Both the position numbers and the translations under genes were made by a program. A model generated the notes under the pieces. That model worked only from the letters and a program-made list of their open reading frames with translations, had not been told where the DNA came from and searched no databases. Of a DNA stretch of 64,000 nt, positions 33,240-42,358 are shown piece by piece (the stretch's first letter is position 1; each line of letters opens with the position of its first letter). The DNA lies in the NCBI RefSeq assembly GCF_001011035.1, contig NZ_CP011492.1, positions 1,178,001 to 1,242,000 of the forward strand, given 5' to 3'. Source of the stretch: Streptomyces sp. CNQ-509. GTDB lineage: Bacteria; Actinomycetota; Actinomycetes; Streptomycetales; Streptomycetaceae.

Positions 33240-34154
33240 GTGGCCACCCTAGCGGTGACGCGGCGATTCGACCTGACCGACGCTCAATGGGCACTCCTGC
33301 AGCAGGTGTTACCCGCTGCGCGGCGGCCTGGTCGTCCCTCGAAGTGGACGAAGCGGCAGCTCATCGATGGCATCCGGTGGCGGGTGCGAGTCGGGGCGCC
33401 GTGGCGGGACGTGCCGGAGTGCTACGGCTCCTGGCAGGCGGTCTACGGCCTGTTCCGCCGCTGGCAGCGCGAGGGGGTCTGGGCGCGCATCATGGCCGCG
33501 TTGCAGACGAAGGCCGATGCGGCCGGGCTGATCGGCTGGCAGGTGAGTGTGGACTCCACCGTCATGCGCGCACATCAGCACGCGGCCGGTGCCCGCCGGC
33601 ACGGCGATACCCAGCGTGAGCCGCCTGGCGGGAGCGTGCCCGAGCCGGGCGATCACGCGCTGGGCCGCTCCCGCGGCGGGTGGTCGACCAAGCTGCACCT
33701 GGCGTGCGAGTCCGGGCAAAGGCCCTTGTCGCTGGTTCTCAGTGCCGGGCAGGCGGGTGATGCCCCGCGGTTCGAGGCGGTGATGGCCGGCATCCGCGTC
33801 GCCCGGCCTGACGGTGGGCGGCCGAGGACCCGGCCGGAGCGGGTACGCGCCGACAAGGCGTATTCGTCCCGCGCTATCCGCGCCCACCTGCGGCGGCGCC
33901 GGATCGCGTGCACCATTCCCGAGCCCGATGACCAGATCGGTCATCGGCTCAGGCGTGGCAGCCGCGGCGGACGTCCGCCCGCCTTCGACCCGGTCGACTA
34001 CCGATGCCGGCATGCCGTGGAGTGCGGCATCAACCGCCTCAAACGCCACCGGGCAGCAGCCACCCGGTTCGACAAACTCGCCGTCCGCTACCTCGCCGTC
34101 CTCCACATCACCGCCATCAACGAATGGCTCCACCTACTTCGAAACACGCCCTAG
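33240..34154 (+). CDS. IS5-family transposase
   Basis: DDE transposase of 304 residues in a single frame. The N-terminal DUF4096-type domain reads [20 protein letters not shown], with [20 protein letters not shown]. The catalytic core has [12 protein letters not shown] (first Asp), [16 protein letters not shown] (second Asp) and [20 protein letters not shown] (Glu just before the Cys). All three acidic residues are present, so it should be active. The TAG stop (34152-34154) is made by the right-hand CTAG edge of the element, so the gene takes its stop codon from the target site. GTG 33240 is preceded by GGAG. Confidence 0.93.
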   Translation: MATLAVTRRFDLTDAQWALLQQVLPAARRPGRPSKWTKRQLIDGIRWRVRVGAPWRDVPECYGSWQAVYGLFRRWQREGVWARIMAALQTKADAAGLIGWQVSVDSTVMRAHQHAAGARRHGDTQREPPGGSVPEPGDHALGRSRGGWSTKLHLACESGQRPLSLVLSAGQAGDAPRFEAVMAGIRVARPDGGRPRTRPERVRADKAYSSRAIRAHLRRRRIACTIPEPDDQIGHRLRRGSRGGRPPAFDPVDYRCRHAVECGINRLKRHRAAATRFDKLAVRYLAVLHITAINEWLHLLRNTP

Positions 34155-34199
34155 CCTCGACGGCCGGTCGGCAGGCCCGGGCCGCCGCCCCACCGTCCC

Positions 34200-34233
34200 G
34201 TGCCGCGTACGCCGCCGTGCGGGTACGCGGCAC
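34200..34233 (-). terminator. Hairpin terminator after der
   Basis: Perfect 11-bp arms GTGCCGCGTAC / GTACGCGGCAC with a 12-nt loop, 25 nt downstream of the der stop. It ends the long leftward housekeeping block. Confidence 0.55.
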
Positions 34234-34258
34234 CCGCAGCCCACGGGAGCCGGGGCCG

Positions 34259-35749
34259 CTACTTCTTGCGGCCCCGCTTCTCCCGCACCCGTACCGAGAT
34301 CCGGATCGGGCTGCCCTCGAAGCCGAACTCCTCGCGCAACCGCCGCTCGATGAAGCGCCGGTAGTTCGCCTCGATGAACCCCGACGCGAAGAGCACGAAC
34401 CGCGGCGGCCGGGTGCCCGCCTGGGTGCCGAAGAGGATCCGCGGCTGCTTGCCGCCGCGCACCGGATGCGGCTGCCCGGCCACCAGCTCGCCGAGGAAGG
34501 CGTTGAGCCGGCCCGTCGGCACCCGCGTCTCCCAGCCCGCCAGCGCCGTCTCCAGCCCCGGCACGAGCTTCTCCATGTGCCGTCCGGTACGGGCCGAGAC
34601 GTTGACCCGCGGCGCCCACTGCACCTGCACCAGGTCGCGCTCGATCTCGCGCTCCAGGTAGAAGCGGCGCTCCTCGTCCAGCAGGTCCCACTTGTTGTAC
34701 GCGATGACCAGCGCCCGCCCGGCCTCGACGGCCATGGAGATGATCCGGGTGTCCTGCACGGTCAGCGTCTCGCCCGCGTCCACGAGCACGACCGCGACCT
34801 CCGCCTTCTCCAGCGCGGCGGCGGTGCGCAGCGAGGCGTAGTAGTCGGCGCCCTCCTGGAGGTGGACGCGCCGCCGGATGCCCGCGGTGTCGACGAAGCG
34901 CCAGGTCTTCCCGCCCAGCTCGATCAGCTCGTCCACCGGGTCCCGGGTGGTGCCCGCGACGTCGTCCACGACGACGCGGTCCTCCTTGGCGAGCTTGTTG
35001 AGCATCGACGACTTGCCGACGTTCGGCCGCCCGATGAGCGCCACCCGGCGCGGGCCGCCGAGCCCGCCGGCGAACGACTGCGCGGGCGCGTCCGGCAGCA
35101 CGTCGAGCACCGCGTCGAGCATGTCGCCGGTGCCGCGGCCGTGCAGCGCGGAGACCGGGTGGGGCTCGCCGAGGCCGAGCGACCACAGGTACGCCGCCTC
35201 CGACTCGCCCGACTGCCCGTCGACCTTGTTGGCGCAGAGCACCACCGGCTTGCCGGCCCGGCGCAGCATCTTCACGACGGCCTCGTCGGTGTCCGTGGCG
35301 CCCGTCTGCGTGTCCACGACGAAGACCACCGCGTCCGCGGTCTCCACCGCGTACTCGGCCTGCGCCGCGACCGAGGCGTGGATGCCGAGGACGTCCTGCT
35401 CCCAGCCGCCGGTGTCGACCACCTTGAACTGCCGGCCCGCCCACTCGGCCTCGTACGACACCCGGTCGCGGGTGACGCCGGGACGGTCCTCCACGACGGC
35501 CTCGCGGCGGCCGATGATGCGGTTCACCAGAGTCGACTTGCCGACGTTCGGCCGGCCCACGACGGCCACCACGGGCAGCGGGCCGTGCCCGGCCCGCGCC
35601 AGGTCGCCCTCGACCTCGTCGAGGTCGAAGCCCTCCTCGGCGGCCAGCTCCATGAACTCGGCGTACTCGGCGTCGCCCAGCTCCCCGTGCTCGTCGCCGT
35701 GGGCCGGGCCGTCCGGGCCCTCCTCCGGGGAGATGCCGGTCTCGCTCAT
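34259..35749 (-). CDS. der: GTPase Der (EngA), ribosome assembly
   Basis: Double GTPase of 496 residues acting in 50S subunit maturation. An acidic leader of about 58 residues precedes the first G domain (G1 GRPNVGKST at 65-73, DTGG, NKVD); the second G domain begins at about 235 ([21 protein letters not shown]). The C-terminal KH-like domain ([20 protein letters not shown] to the basic end [10 protein letters not shown]) closes it. The leader is typical of actinobacterial Der. ATG 35749 has GAGGAACG upstream. It lies 70 bp after plsC in the conserved actinobacterial order scpA-scpB-rluB-cmk-der. Confidence 0.97.
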   Translation of the reverse strand: MSETGISPEEGPDGPAHGDEHGELGDAEYAEFMELAAEEGFDLDEVEGDLARAGHGPLPVVAVVGRPNVGKSTLVNRIIGRREAVVEDRPGVTRDRVSYEAEWAGRQFKVVDTGGWEQDVLGIHASVAAQAEYAVETADAVVFVVDTQTGATDTDEAVVKMLRRAGKPVVLCANKVDGQSGESEAAYLWSLGLGEPHPVSALHGRGTGDMLDAVLDVLPDAPAQSFAGGLGGPRRVALIGRPNVGKSSMLNKLAKEDRVVVDDVAGTTRDPVDELIELGGKTWRFVDTAGIRRRVHLQEGADYYASLRTAAALEKAEVAVVLVDAGETLTVQDTRIISMAVEAGRALVIAYNKWDLLDEERRFYLEREIERDLVQVQWAPRVNVSARTGRHMEKLVPGLETALAGWETRVPTGRLNAFLGELVAGQPHPVRGGKQPRILFGTQAGTRPPRFVLFASGFIEANYRRFIERRLREEFGFEGSPIRISVRVREKRGRKK

Positions 35750-35819
35750 CACGTTCCTCGTCCTTGCGTTCTCGGCCGCGTACGGCCCGGTCGGCCGGGC
35801 AGCGGCCTTCACGTCTGCT

Positions 35820-36479
35820 CTAGCGGCCAGTGTCGCGCCTGGCGGCGGCCAGGTGCGCGGTCAGCCGGTCCTGGATGCGCAGCGTCGCCTCGTCCATCGC
35901 CTTGCGGGTCCGCCGCCCGTCCGGGGACCCGGCCTGGAAGGGCTCGCCGAAGACGATGTCCACGTGGGAGCGGACCGGCGGCAGCGCCTTGACCACGCGG
36001 CTGCGCCGTTCCGCCGTGCCGAGCACCGCGACCGGCACCACCGGGGCGCCGGAGCGCACCGCGAAGTACGCGAGACCCGCGCGGATCGAGGAGAAGTCGC
36101 CCTCTCCCCTGCTGCCCTCCGGGAAGATCCCGAGCACCCCGCCCTCGTCCAGCACGCCCAGCGCGCGGGTGATCGCACCCCGGTCGACCGTGGTGCGGTC
36201 GATGGCCACCTGGCCGATGTTGCGCAGGTACCAGCCGACGATCCCGACGAACGCCTCCTGCTTGATCAGGAAGTGCACGGGACGCGGCGAGGTGCCCATG
36301 AGCAGCGGGCCGTCGACGTTGTGGGAGTGGTTCCCGGCCAGGATCACGGGCCCGCTCGCGGGCATCCGCCAGGCGCCCAGTATCCGCGGCTTGAAGTAGC
36401 CGTGCATGACGGGCGCGGACATCCGCCGCCCGACGAGCGCACCCCGTGTCTCCGGCACCGCGCCGGCCGGTTCTGTCAC
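35820..36479 (-). CDS. plsC: 1-acyl-glycerol-3-phosphate acyltransferase family protein
   Basis: Acyltransferase of 219 residues that would acylate lysophosphatidic acid at the inner membrane face. The catalytic HX4D motif is His51-SHNV-Asp56 ([15 protein letters not shown]), the substrate-binding motif is [10 protein letters not shown] (119-128), and block III is [11 protein letters not shown]. Start GTG 36479 overlaps the cmk stop by 4 bp (GTGA), which implies coupled translation. The plsC symbol is by family; streptomycetes have several homologues, so whether this is the main enzyme is open. Confidence 0.9.
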   Translation of the reverse strand: MTEPAGAVPETRGALVGRRMSAPVMHGYFKPRILGAWRMPASGPVILAGNHSHNVDGPLLMGTSPRPVHFLIKQEAFVGIVGWYLRNIGQVAIDRTTVDRGAITRALGVLDEGGVLGIFPEGSRGEGDFSSIRAGLAYFAVRSGAPVVPVAVLGTAERRSRVVKALPPVRSHVDIVFGEPFQAGSPDGRRTRKAMDEATLRIQDRLTAHLAAARRDTGR

Positions 36480-37186
36480 CGACCCTGCTGCTTCTCTTCG
36501 ACGAGGGTCACGACGCACTGGATGACCTGCTCCAGGGTCAGCTCCGTCGTGTCCACCTCGGTGGCGTCCGCCGCCTTGGCGAGCGGGGAGACCTTGCGGC
36601 CGGAGTCCGCGGCGTCGCGCCGGGCCAGCGACGCCTGCGTGGCGGCCAGGTCGCGGGCCTCCCTGCCCTTCAGCTCGCCGCTGCGGCGCGCGGCCCGTAC
36701 CTCCTCGGACGCGGTGAGGAAGATCTTCACGTCCGCGTCCGGCAGCACCGTCGTGCCGATGTCCCGGCCCTCGACCACGATCCCGCCGCTCTTCACGGAC
36801 TCGGCGGCGATCGACCGCTGCAGCGCGGTGATCCGCGTCCGCACCTCCGGGACCGCGCTGACGGCGCTCACCGCGGCGGTGACCTCCTGGGTACGGATCG
36901 GGCCCGCGGCGTCCGCGCCGTCGACGGTGATGGTGGGCGTCCCCGGGTCCGTACCCGAGACGATCTGCGGCTTCTCCGCGGCGGCGGCGATCGCGGCGGC
37001 GTCGGCCACGTCCACCCCGTTGGTCAGCATCCACCAGGCGGCGGCCCGGTACTGGGCGCCGGTGTCGAGGTAGCGCAGCCCGAGCCGGGCGGCGACGGCC
37101 CGGGACGTGCTCGACTTGCCCGTACCGGCGGGGCCGTCGATGGCGACGATCACGGGGGCCCGCTGGGCCCTGGCAGCGCTGTCCAC
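36476..37186 (-). CDS. cmk: Cytidylate kinase
   Basis: Enzyme of 236 residues making CDP and dCDP from the monophosphates. Walker A GPAGTGKSS (18-26) follows PVIVAIDG; RYLDTGAQYRA binds CMP; IVVEGRDIGTTVLPDADVKI is the characteristic cytidylate-kinase motif, then LKGREARDLAATQASLARRD (lid region). GTG 37186 is chosen as the closest start before the domain; the frame stays open upstream through the antisense of tyrA, so a further upstream start cannot be excluded. Conserved neighbour order with der. Confidence 0.94.
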   Translation of the reverse strand: MDSAARAQRAPVIVAIDGPAGTGKSSTSRAVAARLGLRYLDTGAQYRAAAWWMLTNGVDVADAAAIAAAAEKPQIVSGTDPGTPTITVDGADAAGPIRTQEVTAAVSAVSAVPEVRTRITALQRSIAAESVKSGGIVVEGRDIGTTVLPDADVKIFLTASEEVRAARRSGELKGREARDLAATQASLARRDAADSGRKVSPLAKAADATEVDTTELTLEQVIQCVVTLVEEKQQGR

Positions 37187-37275
37187 GGGGCGTACGACAC
37201 CCTTCCTGAGGTCGACGACGAGGTGAAGCCGAACTTTGTGCGGCACTAGGTTACTGCTACCTGAACGGGCCTTGG

Positions 37276-38361
37276 TCACTGCCTCAAGGGCCACCCGCGC
37301 TCCCGCAGCGCGGCGGTGAGCGCGTGCGCGGCCGGGGGCTCGACCATGAGCTGCACCCGCCCGGCCTGCTGGCCGGTGGCGTGCTCGATGCGGACGTCCT
37401 CGATGTTGACCCCGGCGGCGCCCGCGTCGGCGAAGATCCGGGCCAGCTCGCCCGGCCGGTCGCCGATGAGCACGGTGACGGTCTCGTAGTCCGCGGGGGC
37501 GGCGCCGTGCTTGCCCGGCACCCGCTCGCGGCCGGCGCTGCCGCGGCGCAGCACGTCCTCGATGCCGGCCGCGCCGGTGCGGCGCTTGGCGTCGTCCGCG
37601 GCCTGGAGCGCGCGCAGCGCCCGTACCGTCTCGTCGAGGTCGGCGGCGACCTCGGCCAGCACCTCGGCGACCGGGCCCGGGTTGGCGGAGAGGATGTCGA
37701 TCCACATCGCCGGGTCCGAGGCCGCGATGCGCGTGACGTCCCTGATGCCCTGCCCGCAGAGCCGGACCGCGGCCTCCTCGGCGTCCCGGAGCCGGGCGGC
37801 GACCATGCTGGAGACGAGCTGCGGGGTGTGCGAGACGAGGGCGACCGCGCGGTCGTGGGCGTCGGCGTCCATCACCACGGGCACGGCGCGGCAGAGCGCG
37901 ACCAGTTCGAGCGCGAGGTTCAGCACCTCGGTGTCGGTGCTCTCCGCCGGGCTGAGCACCCAGGGGCGGCCCTCGAACAGCTCCGCGGAGGCGGCCAGCG
38001 GCCCCGAACGCTCGCTGCCGGCCATGGGGTGGCTGCCGATGTAGCTGGTGAGGTCGCCGCCCAGCTCCTCGAGGGTGCGGCGGGGGCCGCTTTTGACGCT
38101 GGCGACGTCGAGGTAGCCGCGGGCGGCGCCGCGGCGCTGGGCGTCGGCGAGCGTGCGGCCGGTGAGCGCGGGCGGCACGGCGACGACGGCGAGGTCCACG
38201 GGCGCTGCGGGCGGCTGGTCGGTGCCGGCCCCGAGGGAGGCGGCGGTACGGGCCTGGTCGGCGTCCTCGTCCTGGAGATGGACCGTGACACCTCTGCGGG
38301 ACAGCGCCAGGGCGGCGGAGGTGCCGATGAGGCCGGTGCCGATGACGAGGGCGGTACGCAC
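37276..38361 (-). CDS. tyrA: Prephenate dehydrogenase with ACT domain
   Basis: Enzyme of 361 residues converting prephenate to 4-hydroxyphenylpyruvate in tyrosine synthesis. The NAD-binding loop is VIGTGLIGTSAALAL (residues 6-20). SHPMAGSERSGP holds the catalytic-region His; VSHTPQLVSSMVAARL is the dimer-helix motif. From about residue 285, YETVTVLIGDRPGELARIFA is an ACT domain, suggesting feedback control by an amino acid, presumably tyrosine. GTG 38361. It lies between rluB and cmk, where actinobacteria often keep aromatic-pathway genes. Confidence 0.94.
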   Translation of the reverse strand: MRTALVIGTGLIGTSAALALSRRGVTVHLQDEDADQARTAASLGAGTDQPPAAPVDLAVVAVPPALTGRTLADAQRRGAARGYLDVASVKSGPRRTLEELGGDLTSYIGSHPMAGSERSGPLAASAELFEGRPWVLSPAESTDTEVLNLALELVALCRAVPVVMDADAHDRAVALVSHTPQLVSSMVAARLRDAEEAAVRLCGQGIRDVTRIAASDPAMWIDILSANPGPVAEVLAEVAADLDETVRALRALQAADDAKRRTGAAGIEDVLRRGSAGRERVPGKHGAAPADYETVTVLIGDRPGELARIFADAGAAGVNIEDVRIEHATGQQAGRVQLMVEPPAAHALTAALRERGWPLRQ

Positions 38362-38442
38362 GGCGCAAGGATACGCGGCGGCCGCCCCGCGGGGCGCGGG
38401 GCGGCCGGTGCTACGGGCGTACGGGCCGGGCGGGCCGGGCCG

Positions 38443-39489
38443 TCAGAGCCCGACCTCCTTCATCAGCATCCCGACCTCGGTGTTGGTCAGCCGGCGCAGC
38501 CAGCCCGACTTCTGGTCGCCCAGCGCGATCGGGCCGAAGCGGGTCCGCACCAGCTTGTCGACGGGGAAGCCCGACTCGGCGAGCATCCGCCGCACGATGT
38601 GCTTGCGCCCCTCGTGCAGCACCACCTCGACGAGGTAGTTCTTGCCGGTGTTCTCCACCACCCGGAAGTCGTCCGCCTTGGCGTAGCCGTCGTCGAGCCG
38701 GATGCCGTTCTTCAGCCGCTTGCCCAGGTCGCGCGGGAGCGGGCCCTGGATCGCGGCGAGGTAGGTCTTCTTCACGCCGTAGCGGGGGTGGGTGAGGCGG
38801 TGGGCCAGCTCGCCGTGGTTGGTGAGCAGGATGATGCCCTCGGTCTCGGTGTCCAGGCGGCCGACGTGGAAGAGCCGGGTCTCCCGGTTGTCCACGTAGT
38901 CGCCGAGGTTCTGCCGCCCCTCCGGGTCGTCCATGGAGGAGACCACGCCGACGGGCTTGTTGAGGGCGAAGAAGAGATACGACTGCGTGGCCACGGTCAG
39001 CCCGTCGACCTTGATCTCGTCCTTCTCCGGGTCGACGCGCAGCCCCTGCTCGGTGACGATGCGCCCGTTGACCTCGACCCGCGCCTGGTCGATCAGCTCC
39101 TCGCAGGCGCGCCGCGACCCCATGCCGGCCCGCGCCAGCACCTTCTGCAGCCGCTCGCCCTCGGGCTCGCCGAACGTCTTCGGCAGCGCACGCTGCGGCT
39201 TGGTGTGCCGGGCCCTGGCCCGCTCCTCCAACTGCGCGTCGTACTCGCGGGAGCGCGCGGGCCTGGCGGGCGCGCCGCCGCGCCCGCGGCCCCCCTTCCC
39301 CGGGCCGCCCGGGCGCTCGCCCTGGGGGACACCGGACTTCTCGTACCGCCGCTCCTCCGGGCGGGGCCGTCCCCGCTCCTCGGAGCGGGGACGGCCCTGC
39401 CGGCGCTGTTGCGCGTCGCGCTTGCCGCCCGCCCCCCGGGGGTCGGAGCCCGAGGGCTTCCTGCTGTTCCTGCCGCCGCTGCTTCGCAT
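38443..39489 (-). CDS. rluB: 23S rRNA pseudouridine synthase RluB family
   Basis: RNA-modifying enzyme of 348 residues. A disordered, highly basic leader (about 1-105, Arg/Gly/Glu/Pro-rich) precedes an S4 RNA-binding domain (RLQKVLARAGMGSRRACEEL) and the RsuA/RluB catalytic domain (FALNKPVGVVSS, HVGRLDTETEGIILLTNHGE with catalytic Asp213, RYGVKKTYLAAIQG, EGRKHIVRRMLAESG). It should isomerise a uridine of 23S rRNA helix 90. The basic leader is typical of actinobacteria and may bind RNA loosely. It stands 22 bp after scpB. Confidence 0.94.
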   Translation of the reverse strand: MRSSGGRNSRKPSGSDPRGAGGKRDAQQRRQGRPRSEERGRPRPEERRYEKSGVPQGERPGGPGKGGRGRGGAPARPARSREYDAQLEERARARHTKPQRALPKTFGEPEGERLQKVLARAGMGSRRACEELIDQARVEVNGRIVTEQGLRVDPEKDEIKVDGLTVATQSYLFFALNKPVGVVSSMDDPEGRQNLGDYVDNRETRLFHVGRLDTETEGIILLTNHGELAHRLTHPRYGVKKTYLAAIQGPLPRDLGKRLKNGIRLDDGYAKADDFRVVENTGKNYLVEVVLHEGRKHIVRRMLAESGFPVDKLVRTRFGPIALGDQKSGWLRRLTNTEVGMLMKEVGL

Positions 39490-39511
39490 CTACCGTCAGT
39501 CCGTTGGTTGG

Positions 39512-40201
39512 TCAGGTCTCGTCGTCCACGTCGAACGATGGGACGCCCTCCTGGGACTCGCCCTCCACCGCGTCCGCATCCGGGAGGAACGGGGCGAGCT
39601 CGGGGAGCTCGTCCAGACCGCGCAGGCCCATCCGCTCCAGGAAGTAGTTCGTCGTCCTGTACAGGATCGCACCTGTTCCGTCTTCCGTGCCCGCCTCCGC
39701 GATAAGCCCGCGCTGGAGCAGCGTGCGCATGACGCCGTCGCAGTTGACGCCGCGGACGGCGGAGACGCGGGAGCGGGAGACCGGCTGGCGGTAGGCGACG
39801 ACCGCGAGGGTCTCCAGCGCGGCCTGGGTGAGGCGGGACTGCTGGCCGTCGAGGACGAAGCCCTCGACGGCGGGCGCGTACGCGGCGCGGGTGTAGAACC
39901 GCCAGCCGCCGGCGACGTGGCGCAGGTCGAAGCCGCGGCCCTGGACGGTGTACTCGTCGGACAGCTCACGCAGGGCGTCGGAGATCTCGCGGGGGCGGCG
40001 GTCGAGGACCTTCGCCAGGTGCCCGGCGGTGACGGGCTCGTCGACGACCATGAGGACGGCTTCGAGGGCCGGACGCAGCGGGAGCCCGGCGGTGGGGCTC
40101 GCCTCCGCCTCCTTCTCCGCCTCCTTCTCCGGCCGCGCGGCCGCGGCTGCCGTCTCCGCCACACCGGCCGCGCCGGACACGTCCGCCACTGCGTCGCTCA
40201 T
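39512..40201 (-). CDS. scpB: Segregation and condensation protein B
   Basis: Protein of 229 residues, a dimeric kite protein of the SMC condensin complex. After an Ala/Glu-rich leader (about 40 residues) two winged helices are seen (LRPALEAVLMVVDEPVTAGH, LTQAALETLAVVAYRQPVSR, VRGVNCDGVMRTLLQRGLIA, ILYRTTNYFLERMGLRGLDE). Start ATG 40201 overlaps the scpA stop by 4 bp, so the two subunits are made together. The smc gene is elsewhere. Confidence 0.95.
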   Translation of the reverse strand: MSDAVADVSGAAGVAETAAAAARPEKEAEKEAEASPTAGLPLRPALEAVLMVVDEPVTAGHLAKVLDRRPREISDALRELSDEYTVQGRGFDLRHVAGGWRFYTRAAYAPAVEGFVLDGQQSRLTQAALETLAVVAYRQPVSRSRVSAVRGVNCDGVMRTLLQRGLIAEAGTEDGTGAILYRTTNYFLERMGLRGLDELPELAPFLPDADAVEGESQEGVPSFDVDDET

Positions 40202-41514
40202 CGCTCGTCCTCGCCTTCGCCTTGGTTCCCGCCGGCCGCGTCCGCGTCGCCGGGCGCCGTGTCGAACTCGTCGGTGACCACCGGCACCACATCCTCCCGC
40301 CCCGTCCACCGCACCGTCAGCGGCTCCAGCGCGCCCTCCTGGTCGAGGGCCACCGCCCGCTCCCGGTACAGCTCCAGCAGCGCCAGGAACCGGGCGACGA
40401 CGGTCAGCGGGTCGGGGGCGTCGGCGATCAGCTCCTGGAAGCTGACCGAGCCGTGCTCGCGCAACCGGGAGACGACGACCTGCGCCTGTTCCTGCACGCT
40501 GACGAGCGGGGCGTGGATGTGGTCGACGTAGACCTGGGGCACGGGCTTGGGCTGCATCGCCTTGACCGCGAGCCGGGCGAAGCCCTCCGGGCCGATGCTG
40601 ATGACCACCTCGGGCAGCAGCTCCGCGTGGTGCGGCTCCAGCCCGACGGTACGGGGGTGGAGCAGCGACTCCTCCTCCAGCCGGCGGTGGAAGATGCCCG
40701 CTATCTCCTTGTACGCGCGGTACTGCAGCAGCCGCGCGAAGAGCAGGTCGCGGGCCTCCAGCAGCGCGAGGTCCTCCTCGTCCTCCACCTCGGCGGCCGG
40801 CAGCAGGCGGGCGGCCTTGAGATCGAGGAGGGTGGCGGCGACGACGAGGAACTCGGTGGTCTGGTCGAGGTCCCAGTCGGGGCCCATGGCGCGGATGTGG
40901 GCCATGAAGTCGTCGGTGACGCGGTGCAGGGAGACCTCGGTGACGTCCAGCTTGTGCTTGGAGATGAGCTGGAGGAGGAGGTCGAAGGGACCCTCGAAGT
41001 TGGCGAGCCGGACCCGGAAGGCACCGTCGTCGGGGTCGTCGCCGCCGGGCTCGGCGCCGGGTTCCGGGGCGTTCCCGGGGCCGGTCGCGGGGCGGGACTG
41101 AGCGGCGGGCTCCGGAGCGCTGTCCGGTTCCGGTACGGGGCCGGGCGCGGGCTCGCGATCGGTTTCGGGCTCGGGGTCCCGGCCGGGTTCGGGGGCCGGC
41201 TCCTCCGCCGGGTCCGCGCCCCCGGGTCCCACCGGTGCGGGCTCGGTCTCCGGCTCGGGGTCCGGCCGGCCCGGCGCCGGGCCCGGCTCGTCGGGCCGCG
41301 GGGCGGGGCCCGGGATGGGCACCGGCGGCCCCGGCACGGGTGCCGGTTCCGGCTGGGGCAGGGGCATCGGCTCGGGGTACGGCTCGCGCACCGGATCCGG
41401 TTCCACGGGCCGCGGTGCGGGCTTGGTGGGCGTCGCGGCGACCCCGGGGCCGCGACCGAGGGAGCGCCGGGCGGTACGCGCCGGGCGCTGCGGGTCGTCG
41501 TGCCTGTCGTCCAT
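40198..41514 (-). CDS. scpA: Segregation and condensation protein A with long Pro/Glu-rich leader
   Basis: Kleisin subunit of the SMC complex, 438 residues. Residues about 1-165 are a disordered Pro/Glu/Ala/Gly-rich stretch (runs of PEPxP). The kleisin begins at about 167 (FRVRLANFEGPFDLLLQLIS, the N-terminal helix that binds the SMC neck), continues FLVVAATLLDLKAARLLP and ends in the winged helix (VVARFLALLELYRERAVALD) that binds the other SMC head. Most ScpA proteins are about 250-270 residues, so the leader is an added feature. The stop overlaps scpB. Confidence 0.94.
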   Translation of the reverse strand: MDDRHDDPQRPARTARRSLGRGPGVAATPTKPAPRPVEPDPVREPYPEPMPLPQPEPAPVPGPPVPIPGPAPRPDEPGPAPGRPDPEPETEPAPVGPGGADPAEEPAPEPGRDPEPETDREPAPGPVPEPDSAPEPAAQSRPATGPGNAPEPGAEPGGDDPDDGAFRVRLANFEGPFDLLLQLISKHKLDVTEVSLHRVTDDFMAHIRAMGPDWDLDQTTEFLVVAATLLDLKAARLLPAAEVEDEEDLALLEARDLLFARLLQYRAYKEIAGIFHRRLEEESLLHPRTVGLEPHHAELLPEVVISIGPEGFARLAVKAMQPKPVPQVYVDHIHAPLVSVQEQAQVVVSRLREHGSVSFQELIADAPDPLTVVARFLALLELYRERAVALDQEGALEPLTVRWTGREDVVPVVTDEFDTAPGDADAAGGNQGEGEDER

Positions 41515-41635
41515 CGCTCGCAGCGTATCGCCCGGAGCGGTGCCCGCCCGGTTGCCGTGGACGTCGGGGCGGCGCCCAGGAGGTCCGGTACGGGCCGCCG
41601 GGACCTGCTCCGGCCGGAACCGTACGGCGGGGGCG

Positions 41636-42358
41636 TCAGCGGCCGCGCAGGCGGCGTACGAGGATGCTCGCGTCGCCGCGCGACTCCAGGTCGGCCAGCA
41701 CCACCGCCACGGCCTCGCGGACGATCCGGCCGCGGTCCACCGCGAGGCCGTGGTCGCCGCGGAGCACGAGCCTGGCGTGCTCCAGGTCCATCAGCTCCTC
41801 GGCGGAGACATAGACCGTGATCTTCTCGTCGTGCCGCTCCCGGCCGCTGGGCCGGCGCGCCGCGCCGCGGCCCCGGCCGCGCCTGGGCTGGGCCGCCGCG
41901 GCCGAACCGCCGCTCTGCCGCGCGGACTTCGCCCGCGCCTGGGCCGCGGGCTCCCGCTCGCCCTGCCGGGCCCTGCCCCCGGGGGCGGCCTCGGTGCCGG
42001 CCTCCCGGCCGCCGTGCTCGGTCGCCTCGGGGTCCCGCCGGGCCGCGGGGGCCGTGGTGCGCTTGGGTCCCGGAGCCGCCGGGCCGGCCTTGCCGCCGGT
42101 GCCCGTGCGGGCCCGCGGGTCCTCGCCCGTACCGCCGGAGTGGCCCGCGTCGTCCGGGCCCGCCTCCTCGCCGTCGGCGCCTGCCTCGGCTTCCTGGCCC
42201 GCCGCCTCCGCGTCGCCCTCGCGGCTCGGCGCGGGTACGCGCGGACTGCCGCCGGGCGCCTCGCCGTTGGCCCGCTGCCGGTCCGGCTGCGGCGTGGACG
42301 ACTGGAGCGCGGTCCCCCCGGTGGTACGGAAAAGCTCGTCGGCCCCGGGCAGGCTCAC
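41636..42358 (-). CDS. Disordered protein with C-terminal ribbon-helix-helix-like domain, candidate ParA partner
   Basis: Protein of 240 residues with no name I can attach. The first 170 or so residues are disordered, rich in Ala, Gly, Glu, Arg and Pro, ending in a basic patch (RRGRGRGAARRPSGRER). The last 65 read KITVYVSAEELMDLEHARLV then DRGRIVREAVAVVLADLESR, a strand-helix-helix order fitting a ribbon-helix-helix DNA-binding dimer. Its GTG start overlaps the parA stop (GTGA), so it is translated with ParA, and scpA follows. By analogy with ParG- or omega-type partners of ParA it may recruit the ATPase to DNA; this is inference. Confidence 0.7.
   Translation of the reverse strand: MSLPGADELFRTTGGTALQSSTPQPDRQRANGEAPGGSPRVPAPSREGDAEAAGQEAEAGADGEEAGPDDAGHSGGTGEDPRARTGTGGKAGPAAPGPKRTTAPAARRDPEATEHGGREAGTEAAPGGRARQGEREPAAQARAKSARQSGGSAAAAQPRRGRGRGAARRPSGRERHDEKITVYVSAEELMDLEHARLVLRGDHGLAVDRGRIVREAVAVVLADLESRGDASILVRRLRGR

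Larger units (their letters stand above)
33131..34154. mobile_element. Complete IS5-family insertion sequence
   Basis: Terminal inverted repeats are perfect over 18 bp including the flanks: CTAGGGCGTGTTTCGAAG at 33131-33148 and its complement at 34137-34154. CTAG is present at both edges and is best read as duplicated or shared target, as for the CTAG-targeting IS427-type branch of IS5. The body is about 1.02 kb with one transposase gene and appears intact, so it may still move. It sits between a small hypothetical gene and der. Confidence 0.92.
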
